A stretch of 39,614 nucleotides of DNA from Candidatus Woesearchaeota archaeon. GTDB taxonomy: Archaea; Nanobdellota; Nanobdellia; Woesearchaeales; ARS49. The notes beneath the pieces are model-generated. The model made no database searches, was not told the DNA's origin, and saw only the letters and a list, made by a program, of their open reading frames with translations. Each line of letters starts with the position of its first letter. Position 1 is the first letter of the stretch. Location of the stretch: positions 1 to 39,614 of the forward strand of contig NYZT01000007.1 in the NCBI GenBank assembly GCA_002687275.1, in the 5' to 3' direction. The translations under genes and the position numbers were made by a program. Below, one piece after another: positions 15,795 to 23,883 of this stretch.

Positions 15795-16721
15795 GTGCAA
15801 AAGATAGTAACTATTGGCGGGGGGACAGGACAGTTCCAAATCCTAAGAGGGTTGAAGAATTACGAGTGTAGTGTCACCGCCATCGTTAACATGAGCGATG
15901 ACGGCAAGAGTAGCGGTAGGCTCAGAGACGAATATGGCGTCCTGCCACCTGGTGATGTGAGGCAGTGCATGGTTGCCCTGGCAGACGACGAGCACGCGCA
16001 AATACTACGAGATCTGTTTAATTTTAGATTCAAAGATGGCCATTCATTAGGAAACCTTATCATAACCGCCCTAGCCGAAATCACCGGTAGCAGTGCCGAA
16101 GGCATCAAGGAGGCAGCCAAGCTCATCAAGGTCAAGGGCAGGGTGCTGCCGGTAACTGCAGACTCGTTTAAGCTCTCTGCAACAACCAAAGATGGTAGAA
16201 CGCTGGCGGGCCAAGACAAGGTATCCTATCCCAAGGGTGAACATACTAAGATTACGCAGCTCATGCTAGAGCCAGAGGCGTTCTTGTTCAAGGATGCTGG
16301 CGAGGCCATTCGCAAGGCAGACAAGATAGTTATCTGTCCTGGAGATTTGTATGGGAGCATCTTACCTAACTTCTGCATCCAGGGCATGAAGAAAGCCCTA
16401 AAGAACAGCACTGCCACCAAGATTTACGTTTGCAACATGTTCACCAAAGAAGGAAATTTCAATTTCAAGGCGTCCGATTTTGTCAAAGAGGTAGAAAAGT
16501 ACACAGGTTGCAAGATGGACCATATCATAATAAGCCAAGACAAGCCTGACCAAGAGATTCTGGACAAATACTTCTCTGAGCATTCAAAGTTAGTGGAGGA
16601 TGACATGGGTGACGACAAGAGAGTGCTACGCGAAGACCTGTCAAAGGTCTACCCCTCTGAAGCCAAGACCATCCTCCGCCACGTCCCCGAGAAGATCGGA
16701 AGAGCTATTGTTTCGTTGTAA
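15795..16721 (+). CDS. YvcK-like protein (CofD/YvcK superfamily)
   Basis: Bacterial YvcK (gluconeogenesis factor) binds UDP-sugars and is needed for growth on gluconeogenic carbon; CofD relatives make the F420 precursor. The sequence fits YvcK: KIVTIGGGTGQFQILRGLKNY at the N-terminus, NMSDDGKSSGRLRDEYGVLPPGDVRQCMVAL, HSLGNLIITALAEI, and ICPGDLYGSILPN. The frame opens with a GTG at 15744. I prefer the GTG at 15795, since the family starts right at this motif and CCCTTAAAAAAGC (15764-15776) lies about 25 bases upstream. The neighbouring glycogen synthase and phosphoglycerate mutase make a sugar-metabolism role consistent. Confidence 0.85.
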   Translation: MQKIVTIGGGTGQFQILRGLKNYECSVTAIVNMSDDGKSSGRLRDEYGVLPPGDVRQCMVALADDEHAQILRDLFNFRFKDGHSLGNLIITALAEITGSSAEGIKEAAKLIKVKGRVLPVTADSFKLSATTKDGRTLAGQDKVSYPKGEHTKITQLMLEPEAFLFKDAGEAIRKADKIVICPGDLYGSILPNFCIQGMKKALKNSTATKIYVCNMFTKEGNFNFKASDFVKEVEKYTGCKMDHIIISQDKPDQEILDKYFSEHSKLVEDDMGDDKRVLREDLSKVYPSEAKTILRHVPEKIGRAIVSL

Positions 16722-16740
16722 CGAAAAGTAAAAATCACTT

Positions 16741-16752
16741 GATTGTTTACTT
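16741..16752 (+). repeat. GATTGTTTACTT element, copy 1
   Basis: An exact 12-base match to the element at 17151, with a one-base variant at 17205. It lies just past the 3' end of the YvcK-like gene. Confidence 0.5.
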
Positions 16753-16765
16753 TCAATGGTCTCAA

Positions 16766-17092
16766 TCATAGGAAAGGAGCCGACAACATTAAACTGAAGA
16801 AGCAATGTGCTATCAAACAAAGCACGGTTAGGATCAGTACAGAAACGTTTGTGATCCCTGCTCCGTTCTTGATGCTTTTAATACTCTCCACCAATACCTT
16901 CCCTAGTGTTAAAAACCCGCCAGCAACATACACAAAGATGGTGAGCTTTGCCTTTAAAATTGAAGTGGGGGGACCTCCCCCGATAACTCCTTCAAAGACA
17001 GAAGGCGCTGCACTTAAACACAGGACGTAAAACAAACAAAAAACCACAACACTTTTGGTCAAACCACTCCTGTTGTTCCAAATTTCGAACAT
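16766..17092 (-). CDS. Small integral membrane protein, unknown function
   Basis: A 108-residue protein with three predicted membrane helices, at about residues 14-36, 47-67 and 82-103, joined by a Gly/Pro loop (EGVIGGGPPTS). No family recognised. I prefer this strand over an overlapping plus-strand frame (16743-17030) because hydrophobicity is organised in clean helices and a minus-strand TATA-like GAATTATTATAGC is about 26 bases before the ATG. The region is more AT-rich than its neighbours. Divergent from the peroxiredoxin gene. Confidence 0.5.
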   Translation of the reverse strand: MFEIWNNRSGLTKSVVVFCLFYVLCLSAAPSVFEGVIGGGPPTSILKAKLTIFVYVAGGFLTLGKVLVESIKSIKNGAGITNVSVLILTVLCLIAHCFFSLMLSAPFL

Positions 17093-17138
17093 ACTATGAT
17101 TGTTATGCCTATGCTATAATAATTCTACCTTTAAGTAC

Positions 17139-17158
17139 AAACAATCCTCTGATTGTTT
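17139..17158. promoter_or_regulatory. Inverted repeat, possible operator
   Basis: AAACAATC-CTCT-GATTGTTT: a perfect 8-base inverted repeat with a 4-base spacer in the divergent gap between the small membrane protein and the peroxiredoxin. Its right arm begins the second GATTGTTTACTT copy (17151-17162). This form suits a dimeric repressor; no regulator is identified. Confidence 0.45.
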
Positions 17159-17204
17159 ACTTCTGCGCTTCTAAGACTATCTGCTACGTGTTATTTGGGG
17201 GAGG

Positions 17205-17223
17205 GATTGTTTATTTAGTAAAC
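17205..17223. promoter_or_regulatory. Third GATTGTTTA element with inverted half-site, upstream of peroxiredoxin TATA
   Basis: GATTGTTTATTT (17205-17216) followed by AGTAAAC makes GTTTA-TTTAG-TAAAC, a perfect 5-base inverted repeat. It ends a few bases before the TATA box CCTTTTTATTTC (17228-17239), a position where a bound protein could affect TBP/TFB loading. Confidence 0.4.
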
Positions 17224-17227
17224 CTAA

Positions 17228-17239
17228 CCTTTTTATTTC
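17228..17239 (+). promoter_or_regulatory. TATA box for the peroxiredoxin gene
   Basis: CCTTTTTATTTC is centred 26 bases before the ATG at 17260, supporting that start over the in-frame start at 17188. Confidence 0.5.
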
Positions 17240-17259
17240 ATGCACGAACGCGTTTTTCT

Positions 17260-17817
17260 ATGATTGGGAGCCAGGTGCCAGACATCGAGGTGGAGGGGTT
17301 TCATGATGAGACAACAAAGAAAATAAACCTTCGTGACTACAAAGGCCAGTGGTTGATCGTCGTGTTCTACCCTGCAGACTTCACGTTTGTCTGTCCTACC
17401 GAGTTGGAAGAACTAGCTAATCTCTACGATCAGTTCAAGCAGGAAGGCGCAGAGATTGCCTCGGTGTCAACAGATACTGTGTTTGTCCACAAGGCCTGGC
17501 ACGACCATTCGGATGCTATCAAAAAGATTCGCTATCCCATGCTTGCAGATCCTACTGGCAAACTATGCAAGGCTTTTGGCACGTACCTAGACGATGAGGG
17601 ACTAGCCCTGCGCGGCAGCTTTATCGTTGACCCTGACGGTGTTATCAAGGCAATGGAGTTGCATGACAACAGCCTTGGCAGGAGCGCTGAGGAACTGTTG
17701 CGCAAGCTCAAGGCTGCAAAGTTTGTGCGAGAGAATCCTGGCCAGGTCTGCCCTGCCAACTGGCAGCCAGGAAAGAACACGCTCAAACCAGGACTAGATT
17801 TAGTTGGCAAGATTTAG
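17260..17817 (+). CDS. ahpC: Peroxiredoxin, AhpC/2-Cys type
   Basis: Reduces hydrogen peroxide and organic peroxides. The 185-residue product starts MIGSQVPDIEVEGFHD. The peroxidatic Cys is in PADFTFVCPTELEEL, WHDHSDAIKKIRYPMLAD is the family middle region, and the resolving Cys is in GQVCPANW near the C-terminus, so it is a typical 2-Cys enzyme. No AhpF or thioredoxin reductase is nearby, so its reductant is encoded elsewhere. Repeated GATTGTTTA elements upstream may be redox-control sites (inference). Its 3' end overlaps the convergent methyltransferase by 18 bases. Confidence 0.93.
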   Translation: MIGSQVPDIEVEGFHDETTKKINLRDYKGQWLIVVFYPADFTFVCPTELEELANLYDQFKQEGAEIASVSTDTVFVHKAWHDHSDAIKKIRYPMLADPTGKLCKAFGTYLDDEGLALRGSFIVDPDGVIKAMELHDNSLGRSAEELLRKLKAAKFVRENPGQVCPANWQPGKNTLKPGLDLVGKI

Positions 17818-18522
17818 TACGTAGAACCTACGATAAGATTTTTTCGGATCAAACCTTCCGCCGCTCCTTGTTCCGTGTACTGACAATATGTTGAAACCCT
17901 TGAACATCCTCTCCATTGTTTTAGGATCAACAATGAGCTCTTCGTAGTGTTCATGGAAATCCTTTTTTCCGTTAACATACCCGTACCAGTCAGCCACCCA
18001 CTTGTTCCCTCTTTTGTGGTCTTCGAACACTACCTCTAGTTTTCCTTTGGGAATCTTGTACGCGTGCTTGCCGGTCGTGTTGTTGTTTTCTTTGATCTCT
18101 ACTGCATGGTTGGGGATGTCAATCAAAAACAGACCTCCTGGGTTGAGGTGGCGTTGGACGTTGTTGATGGTTTTTTGGATCGCTTTTGCGTTGGGCAGCA
18201 ACACGAGTCCTGAGTTGAGCACGAGTATCGCGTCGTACTTTTGCGGAAGCTTGAACGTGGTCATGTCTTTCTGGAACACCCTAACACCTTTGATTTTCTT
18301 TGCGTGCTTGAGCATGGGTGCGCTGATGTCCAGCCCGTGAATATCAAACCTTTGCTTCTTTAGCGGTGCTAGGTAGAGTCCGCTTCCGCAGCCAAGTTCT
18401 AGCACTGTCTTTACCTTGTGTTGTTTGAGTATTTTTGCAACAAAGGCTGCGTGCTTGGCAAAGGTCTTCTTACCAAGAATGACGTCATAGTACGCGCTTC
18501 CTCCAGAAAAGTCGTTTTTCAT
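17800..18522 (-). CDS. Class I SAM-dependent methyltransferase
   Basis: A 240-residue methyltransferase. Motif I is TVLELGCGSGLYL, motif II is FDIHGLDISAPMLKHA, then DAILVLNSGLVLL and HLNPGGLFLIDIPN, the standard order of a class I fold; a beta-rich C-terminal part follows (WYGYVNGKKDFHEHYEEL). The substrate is unknown. The frame runs further upstream, but the ATG at 18522 (MKNDFSGGSAYYD) is chosen because upstream residues lie within the ATPase gene in another frame, and this ATG overlaps the ATPase stop as ATGA. Confidence 0.85.
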   Translation of the reverse strand: MKNDFSGGSAYYDVILGKKTFAKHAAFVAKILKQHKVKTVLELGCGSGLYLAPLKKQRFDIHGLDISAPMLKHAKKIKGVRVFQKDMTTFKLPQKYDAILVLNSGLVLLPNAKAIQKTINNVQRHLNPGGLFLIDIPNHAVEIKENNNTTGKHAYKIPKGKLEVVFEDHKRGNKWVADWYGYVNGKKDFHEHYEELIVDPKTMERMFKGFNILSVHGTRSGGRFDPKKSYRRFYVLNLAN

Positions 18523-21077
18523 GCTTTCTTGAACACCTTGACGAGCTCTCCGATGACCAGGATGCTTGCGCCTACAAGGATGCACCACACCCAGTCCATG
18601 AGTCCGAGAGGTATTGCGTTGAACCACTGGTTGAGCGGGCTGTAGATGACCAACACTTGCAACAAGACGCTTGCTAGCAAGGCCCACCAGATCCACTTGT
18701 TGTTCCGTAACACAAATGTGCTGTGTGCGCTGCTTCTTTGGTTTAGGACATTAAACAGTTGGAACATGACGAGTGTGGTGAAGGCCATGGTTTGGGCGTA
18801 GGCAAGGTCGGTTTCTGGGTGGGCGTAGGTAAACATGCCTAGCGTGCCTACCGCCATCAACACGCCTACGAGTAGTGTGTAGATGCTGTTGTGCTTTGTG
18901 AGTACGCCTTCCTTTGGGTTGCGTGGGGGGCGTTCCATGTTTTTTGGCTCTGCGTGTTCCAGCCCGAGGGCGAGGGCTGGCGCGCCGTCTGTGACCAGAT
19001 TAATCCAGAGTATTTGCATTGCTGTTACAGGCATTTTCATGCCAAACGGAATGCTCAAGAACACGGTTAGTAGTTCGCCAATGTTGGAACTGACGAGATA
19101 CATGACGAACTTGCGGATGTTGTCAAAGATTCTTCTGCCTTCTTCTACGGCTCCAACGATGCTGGCGAAGTTGTCATCTGCTAGCACCATGTCTGAGGCG
19201 TCGCGGGCGACGTCTGTGCCTGACTTGCCCATGGCGATGCCGATGTCTGCTCGTTTTAGTGCGGGAGCGTCGTTTATGCCGTCTCCGGTCATGGCCACCA
19301 CGTGGCCCTTCCTTTCTAGGGCGGCAACGATGTGTAGTTTTTGTGCTGGTTCTATCCTTGCATACACGGTGATGTCTTTGTGGGCGTGCTTGTCTAGGTC
19401 TTTGCCCTCGACCGCGTTGCCTTTTAGGCCTAGCTGGTGTGCTACTGCTATCGCGGTGGACATGTGATCTCCGGTAATCATGATGACTTTGATGCCTGCG
19501 CTTTGGCACTTTTTGATGGCGTCCCTTGCCTCTTTTCTTGGCGGGTCGATCATGGCTTGTAAGCCCACGAACACCATGCTGTCTTCTTCTGTGCCGTACG
19601 AGAATGCTAGCACACGTAGTGCTTGGTCGGCGAACTTTTCTGCTTGCTTGATAATTTTTGTTCTTGCATCGGGGGTGAGGTTCATCACGCGACCGTTTGT
19701 CCAGATGCGTGAGCACTTTCTGACTAGGACTTCTGGTGCGCCTTTTGTGTACATCATGGTCTTGCCTTCCATGACGTGCACGGTGCTCATCATTTTCCTT
19801 TCTGAGGTAAATTCTATCTCGTCTTTTCTTGGATACTGTCTTTGTAGTTGATCGTAGTGCAGGCCTGCCTTTCTCGCGCTTACTAACAGGGCTCCTTCGG
19901 TGGGGTCTCCGACGATCTTCGTGACGCCTTCTTCTTTGTGGAGTGTGGCGTTGTTGTTCATGGCGCCTATGCGCAGCAATAGGGCAAACTTTTTGGGATC
20001 CTTGGAGTACTTGCCATCTTCATCATAGCCACTGCCTGACACGTTGACCACTTCGTTGTTGACGTAGAGATTCTTGACGGTCATCTCGTTGTGGGTGAGC
20101 GTTCCTGTTTTATCAGAGCAAATGACTGTGCATGCTCCTAGGGTTTCTACGCTGGGCATGGTGCGGATGAGGGCGCTTCTTCTGGCCATGTGTTGCACCC
20201 CTAGGCCCATGGTCATGGTCACCACTGCGGGTAGTCCTTCGGGTATGGCTGCGACGGCTAGGGCTATGGCGAGTAGTAGCACGTCAAACCAGGGTCTGCC
20301 GGTGGCAACGCCGTGCGCGAAAATAAGAGCTGCTAGCACGAGTACGGTGATGCCTAGCCATTTGGCTAGCTGGCTGATGTGTTCTTCTAAGGGTGTGGCC
20401 TCGTCTTTTGTCTGTTGTAGCAAGGACGCTACCTTGCCTATCTGGGTGCGCATGCCGGTGTTGACAACCACAGCATTTGCTTTGCCCATGGTGACAGAGG
20501 TGCCAGCAAACACCATGTTGGTTCTATCCGCAACAGTTGCTTTGACGGGTACCTCGCCTAGTTTTTTGGTGGTAGAATCGCTCTCTCCGGTGAGTGCGCT
20601 TTCCATAGCTTGCAAGTGTTGGCACGTGACTAGCCTTGCGTCTGCTGCAATGTTGGTGCCGGTTTCTAGCACGAGGATGTCGCCGGGTACGACTTCTACG
20701 GCAGGTATTTCTTGTTGTTCGCCGTTTCTGATGACGACTGCTTTTGGTGCCATCCTTCCTTTCAATTTTTCTATGGCTTGTTCTGCTTTGTACTCTTGGA
20801 CAAAGCCGAAGGCAGCGTTGAGGACGAGGATGAGGCCTATGGTGTACGCACTTGTCGTTTCGTGCATGAAAAAGCTCACGAGTCCTGCAACGATGAGTAT
20901 CCATACTAGCGGGGACTTGAACTGTTCGAACAGGAGCGCGAAAACGCCGGGTGGTTTTTCTACCTGGAGTTCGTTCCTGCCCTCTCTGAGTCTTCTGGTT
21001 GCTTCTTGGGCAGAGAGTCCTCTCTCAGACGTGTGCAAGTGCTCTAGAACTTCTTTGATACCCCTATCATGGAACAT
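18519..21077 (-). CDS. P-type Ca2+-transporting ATPase (P2A type)
   Basis: An 852-residue cation pump of the SERCA/PMR1 group. Seen in order: an N-terminal cation-ATPase region (RGLSAQEATRRLREGRNEL), the actuator motif ALTGES, TM4 AAIPEGLPAVVTM, the phosphorylation site CSDKTGTLTHNEM, the nucleotide domain with KGAPEVL, the hinge MTGDGINDAPALK, TM5 SSNIGELLTVFLS and TM6 WINLVTDGAPALALG. The TM4 Glu, TM5 Asn and Glu, and TM6 Asn and Asp agree with Ca2+ coordination, so Ca2+ export is likely. A leaderless TATA (GTCTTAAAAACAC) lies at about 21105. It is coupled to the methyltransferase. Confidence 0.93.
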   Translation of the reverse strand: MFHDRGIKEVLEHLHTSERGLSAQEATRRLREGRNELQVEKPPGVFALLFEQFKSPLVWILIVAGLVSFFMHETTSAYTIGLILVLNAAFGFVQEYKAEQAIEKLKGRMAPKAVVIRNGEQQEIPAVEVVPGDILVLETGTNIAADARLVTCQHLQAMESALTGESDSTTKKLGEVPVKATVADRTNMVFAGTSVTMGKANAVVVNTGMRTQIGKVASLLQQTKDEATPLEEHISQLAKWLGITVLVLAALIFAHGVATGRPWFDVLLLAIALAVAAIPEGLPAVVTMTMGLGVQHMARRSALIRTMPSVETLGACTVICSDKTGTLTHNEMTVKNLYVNNEVVNVSGSGYDEDGKYSKDPKKFALLLRIGAMNNNATLHKEEGVTKIVGDPTEGALLVSARKAGLHYDQLQRQYPRKDEIEFTSERKMMSTVHVMEGKTMMYTKGAPEVLVRKCSRIWTNGRVMNLTPDARTKIIKQAEKFADQALRVLAFSYGTEEDSMVFVGLQAMIDPPRKEARDAIKKCQSAGIKVIMITGDHMSTAIAVAHQLGLKGNAVEGKDLDKHAHKDITVYARIEPAQKLHIVAALERKGHVVAMTGDGINDAPALKRADIGIAMGKSGTDVARDASDMVLADDNFASIVGAVEEGRRIFDNIRKFVMYLVSSNIGELLTVFLSIPFGMKMPVTAMQILWINLVTDGAPALALGLEHAEPKNMERPPRNPKEGVLTKHNSIYTLLVGVLMAVGTLGMFTYAHPETDLAYAQTMAFTTLVMFQLFNVLNQRSSAHSTFVLRNNKWIWWALLASVLLQVLVIYSPLNQWFNAIPLGLMDWVWCILVGASILVIGELVKVFKKA

Positions 21078-21117
21078 ACATGCCGACAGTCACTCGTGTT
21101 TTTAAGACTATCGGGAT

Positions 21118-21420
21118 TTACTCCAGGCCAAGTCGGTCTGAAATCTCTTGCTGGATCTTTTCTTGCACTTGATTGACTCTCAGGGTGCCGTCTGCGACCA
21201 TTACTTTTTGTCTTCCGTTCGTATGTTCGGACACTAGGGTGGTGGATCGAGGCACTTCGTCTTTCTCATGTGGTGGATCTTTGTGTGTGATGCGGTACAC
21301 CCACACTATTGTCCCGTCTTGGTACGGCCCTAGTCCTTCACTGTCCATGTAGTGGTAGTGTTCTTGGAGAAATGATCCCAACCACTTTAGAGGTCCTGGA
21401 CCTTCGTACACGGTTTCCAT
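21118..21420 (-). CDS. Protein of unknown function coupled to a beta-barrel-like gene
   Basis: A 100-residue soluble protein beginning METVYEGPGPLKWLGSFLQ, with a Trp/Tyr-rich first half (GTIVWVYRITHKD) and a charged helical end (VQEKIQQEISDRLGLE). No signal peptide or Cys. I recognise no family. The start overlaps the preceding stop (TGATG), so it is translated together with the exported protein upstream and may act on it (inference). Confidence 0.65.
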   Translation of the reverse strand: METVYEGPGPLKWLGSFLQEHYHYMDSEGLGPYQDGTIVWVYRITHKDPPHEKDEVPRSTTLVSEHTNGRQKVMVADGTLRVNQVQEKIQQEISDRLGLE

Positions 21421-22103
21421 CAGAAGTTGTACCTCAGTATTACTTGTCCTAGATAGCCGCCGTCGATGTCTTTGTTGATGCGGAACTCGGCGTGAGGCTT
21501 GCCTTTGACTGGGAAGTATTTGCGTAGCACGCCTATGGCTGCTCGCTTGTTCTCTCCCTTGACGTGCGTGTTTCTGAAACCAACGCCTGCCTCCCAGGTC
21601 TTGGAAAGCTTGCCACCCACCACAAGGCTTGTCTTGTAGGAGTTGGGTGCTCTGAGACCTTTGTCTGGCAGTGGAAAGTTACCTTGGACGGCGACGTCTG
21701 CCTCGAACTTGTCGTCTAGGAAAGTTTTGGTTGCAAACAAGCCTGCTCTGACTGTGGTTCTTTCTGAGCTAACCTTGCCTGTTGGTAGTGTTGCGCCGGC
21801 AAAGCTGTTGTAGTGGAAGCTGCCATGATCGCCTCTTGGTCCTGCGATGACGGTAAGATCGCCTGTGCCTTCCTTGTCCTTGGCCCACACATATGGTTGG
21901 CTGACAACGACCCATTTGTTCTTGTCCCAGTACTTGATCGCGATGTTCGTGCTGGTGCTTTTCTTGTCCACGTTGTGGGTGGTCACGTTCTGTAGTTGGA
22001 GATTCGTTGGTCCTTTCTGTCCTATGCGTAGGCCGTCTGCAGCTAGAGGTGTAGCCATGAGCGCTGCCATGGCTAGGTTTTTTGCTTTGTTGATGAGTTT
22101 CAT
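21420..22103 (-). CDS. Secreted protein resembling an outer-membrane beta-barrel
   Basis: A 227-residue exported protein. A signal peptide covers about residues 1-22 (basic start, AMAALMATPLAA). The rest alternates polar and non-polar residues in strand-length units with Gly/aromatic borders. The segment from GTGDLTVIAGPRG to FAGATLPTGK strongly recalls bacterial porin-like barrels of the phenol-degradation MetA (PF13557) type, where GDL and LPTG are hallmarks. The last residues, GQVILRYNF, have the terminal aromatic pattern of barrel proteins. This is surprising in an archaeon; homology is judged by eye only. Divergent from a TrmB regulator and coupled to the 100-residue protein. Confidence 0.6.
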   Translation of the reverse strand: MKLINKAKNLAMAALMATPLAADGLRIGQKGPTNLQLQNVTTHNVDKKSTSTNIAIKYWDKNKWVVVSQPYVWAKDKEGTGDLTVIAGPRGDHGSFHYNSFAGATLPTGKVSSERTTVRAGLFATKTFLDDKFEADVAVQGNFPLPDKGLRAPNSYKTSLVVGGKLSKTWEAGVGFRNTHVKGENKRAAIGVLRKYFPVKGKPHAEFRINKDIDGGYLGQVILRYNF

Positions 22104-22157
22104 GCTGTTTCAGAATCACTAGTAAGTTATAACCTTTCGTGGTATCATAACAACACC

Positions 22158-22169
22158 ATATTTATATAC
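22158..22169 (+). promoter_or_regulatory. TATA box for the second trmB gene
   Basis: ATATTTATATAC is centred 26 bases before the ATG at 22190. The 86-base divergent gap also carries a minus-strand GGTTATAACTT for the barrel-like gene. Confidence 0.5.
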
Positions 22170-22189
22170 TTGGCCTGGCTAGTATAGCT

Positions 22190-22927
22190 ATGCGCTTGGG
22201 TATGTTAAGAGAGTTAGGACTCTCTGACGGAGAGATCAAGGTGTATGGTGCCTTGCTAGACATAGGGCAGTCCCCGCTAAACCGCATCCATGAAAAGACA
22301 GGAATTGAAAGAAGAAACATCTATGACATTCTGAACAAGCTTATCGAGCGCGGCCTGGTTTCGTATGTTACCGAAAACAGGCGAAGGTTGTTCCAGCTGG
22401 CCAACCCTGGCCGATTGGTTGGGTATGTGGATGAAAAAATGTTGGATCTGGAACGCACAAAGAAGGATGTACAAACGTTAGTTCCAGAAATAACAAAAAA
22501 GTTCAACGCAGAAAAGCCCGCTATTGATGCTGAGTTGTTCACGAGCGAGGAAGGGGTTAAAGCGGTCTGGGAGGCGTGCCTGGACCACAAAAAGATCTAC
22601 TTCATTGCAGCAGGCAGGTACTGGCCCATCCACAAGCCACACTATTTTGCGAGTTGGATGCGTCGTAGGCTAGCCAAAAAAATACCGCTGTTTAATCTCT
22701 TGCGTCAGGAGAACGTTAAGGATTTCAAACCTTATCCTTTGGAAAAGGTGCGTTTCCTCCCTAAGGCGTTCAGCGGCCACCCTAACGTCATCTTCTTGTA
22801 TGGGGATTATGTGGCCAACGTCATGTTGCATGACCAACCGTTCGCTTTTGTCATAAGAAACAAACAGATTGCTGAGAACTACAAAAAGTATTTTGATTTC
22901 TTATGGAAGCAGTCTACCGCACCGTGA
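22190..22927 (+). CDS. TrmB-family transcriptional regulator, second copy
   Basis: A 245-residue paralog of the regulator at 7791. The winged helix region is MLRELGLSDGEIKVYGALLDIG with IERRNIYDILNKLIERGLVSY, then a coiled linker (about 85-110) and a ligand-sensing region with FTSEEGVKAVWEACL and FIAAGRYWP. The C-terminal effector part differs from the first copy, suggesting a different ligand. By position it could control the divergent barrel-like operon (inference). Its 3' end overlaps the convergent lipoprotein gene by 14 bases. Confidence 0.85.
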   Translation: MRLGMLRELGLSDGEIKVYGALLDIGQSPLNRIHEKTGIERRNIYDILNKLIERGLVSYVTENRRRLFQLANPGRLVGYVDEKMLDLERTKKDVQTLVPEITKKFNAEKPAIDAELFTSEEGVKAVWEACLDHKKIYFIAAGRYWPIHKPHYFASWMRRRLAKKIPLFNLLRQENVKDFKPYPLEKVRFLPKAFSGHPNVIFLYGDYVANVMLHDQPFAFVIRNKQIAENYKKYFDFLWKQSTAP

Positions 22928-23861
22928 GCTTTCCCATGAGGCGGTTTTCTTTGCCTTTGCAGGTGCTATCACAACGCAGCTCAAACGTGCCCTTCTTGTC
23001 AGCCGTGAACTCTACGGTTTGAGACTGTCGGGGTTGCAAGTCGACATGCAAGTCGTATCCTTCGAGATCGATGCCGTAGACTTCGTCAAAGCTAGTGAAG
23101 TAGAGTTGGATGTACTGGCCCTCGCGCGCGGTCAGCTTGACAGGGCTCATGCGATAGGATATAACTGTGATCTTTGTCACGCGAGGTCGCTCTCCAAGTG
23201 TGGTGGTGAGTTTTTCTCTTAGGATTTCGGGTTCTGGCACGGTGACGCTGTCTAATCGCACGTTATCTCCTTCCACGATGATTCGGCTCGTTCTGGGTAT
23301 GGTCAGTCCTGGACCTGTGACACCGTGCTCGTTCATGCCTATTTTCAACACTTCCCCTTTGGCGCCTGTTGTTGAGATCTGTCTGCTGCTTTGCAGGGTC
23401 ACCTTTGCGTTGGAGATTTCATACACTCTAAACACAGGGGCAAACACTAGCCTGTTCGCATCGAACGTGCTCTCGTGCTTAAGAAGTTCTAGCACGATGA
23501 CGGTGTCCTCATGGTTGCGTATGGTGAAGGGGTGGACGATCTTTACTGTTTGCGAAGGCATGACGGTCTTTCTTCCTCCCACAAACACCTCGCCAAACTC
23601 TAGCGTTAGCGCGTTGAGGACTTGCCCTTCGCCGCGTAGCGTTCCTAAGAGTGTTGGCTGGACGGCGGTGTACGTTATAGGGACGTCCTCCACAAGAATG
23701 TCGTCCAGGGTTATCTTGTTAATTTCGACAGAGACGCCTTCGGGTGATTGCAACACGACGTGTAGGTTTCCTTCGGGGATCTGTGGTTCGGGGGTGCCAT
23801 AATCCACCACTTCTGGTGCAGCACAGGCAACCAGCAACAACAAGAGTAGGGCGCGTTTCAC
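22914..23861 (-). CDS. Lipoprotein with C-terminal cupredoxin-like domain
   Basis: A 315-residue exported protein. The N-terminal hydrophobic run ends in the lipobox LVAC (Cys about 13). The next 130 residues have the look of a DUF4382-type beta sandwich (VMPSQTVKIVHPFTI, then LVFAPVFRVYEI). The last 100 resemble the CuA/cupredoxin fold of cytochrome oxidase subunit II: QTVEFTADKKGTFELRC, then CDSTCKGKENRLMGKL. The Cys-x3-Cys and Met are kept, but the expected His between them is absent, so copper binding is doubtful. A TATA box (AGCTTATAAAGAG, about 23881-23892) gives its own promoter. Confidence 0.7.
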   Translation of the reverse strand: MKRALLLLLLVACAAPEVVDYGTPEPQIPEGNLHVVLQSPEGVSVEINKITLDDILVEDVPITYTAVQPTLLGTLRGEGQVLNALTLEFGEVFVGGRKTVMPSQTVKIVHPFTIRNHEDTVIVLELLKHESTFDANRLVFAPVFRVYEISNAKVTLQSSRQISTTGAKGEVLKIGMNEHGVTGPGLTIPRTSRIIVEGDNVRLDSVTVPEPEILREKLTTTLGERPRVTKITVISYRMSPVKLTAREGQYIQLYFTSFDEVYGIDLEGYDLHVDLQPRQSQTVEFTADKKGTFELRCDSTCKGKENRLMGKLTVR

Positions 23862-23883
23862 ACGTCGAGAGTACGCACGCTCT

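Noticed and set aside
16743-17030. Plus-strand 95-codon frame overlapping the small membrane protein
   Set aside because: Less ordered hydrophobicity and no well-placed TATA box; the minus-strand frame shows three clean membrane helices. The choice is not certain.
18523-18696. N-terminal extension of the methyltransferase frame
   Set aside because: It lies inside the ATPase coding region in another frame; the ATGA overlap at 18522 gives the normal start.
20074-21105. Long 343-codon plus-strand open frame opposite the P-type ATPase
   Set aside because: It is fully antisense to a gene with all P-type ATPase motifs; its translation is Ser/Thr/Met-rich with no family features, as expected from GC skew of codon positions.
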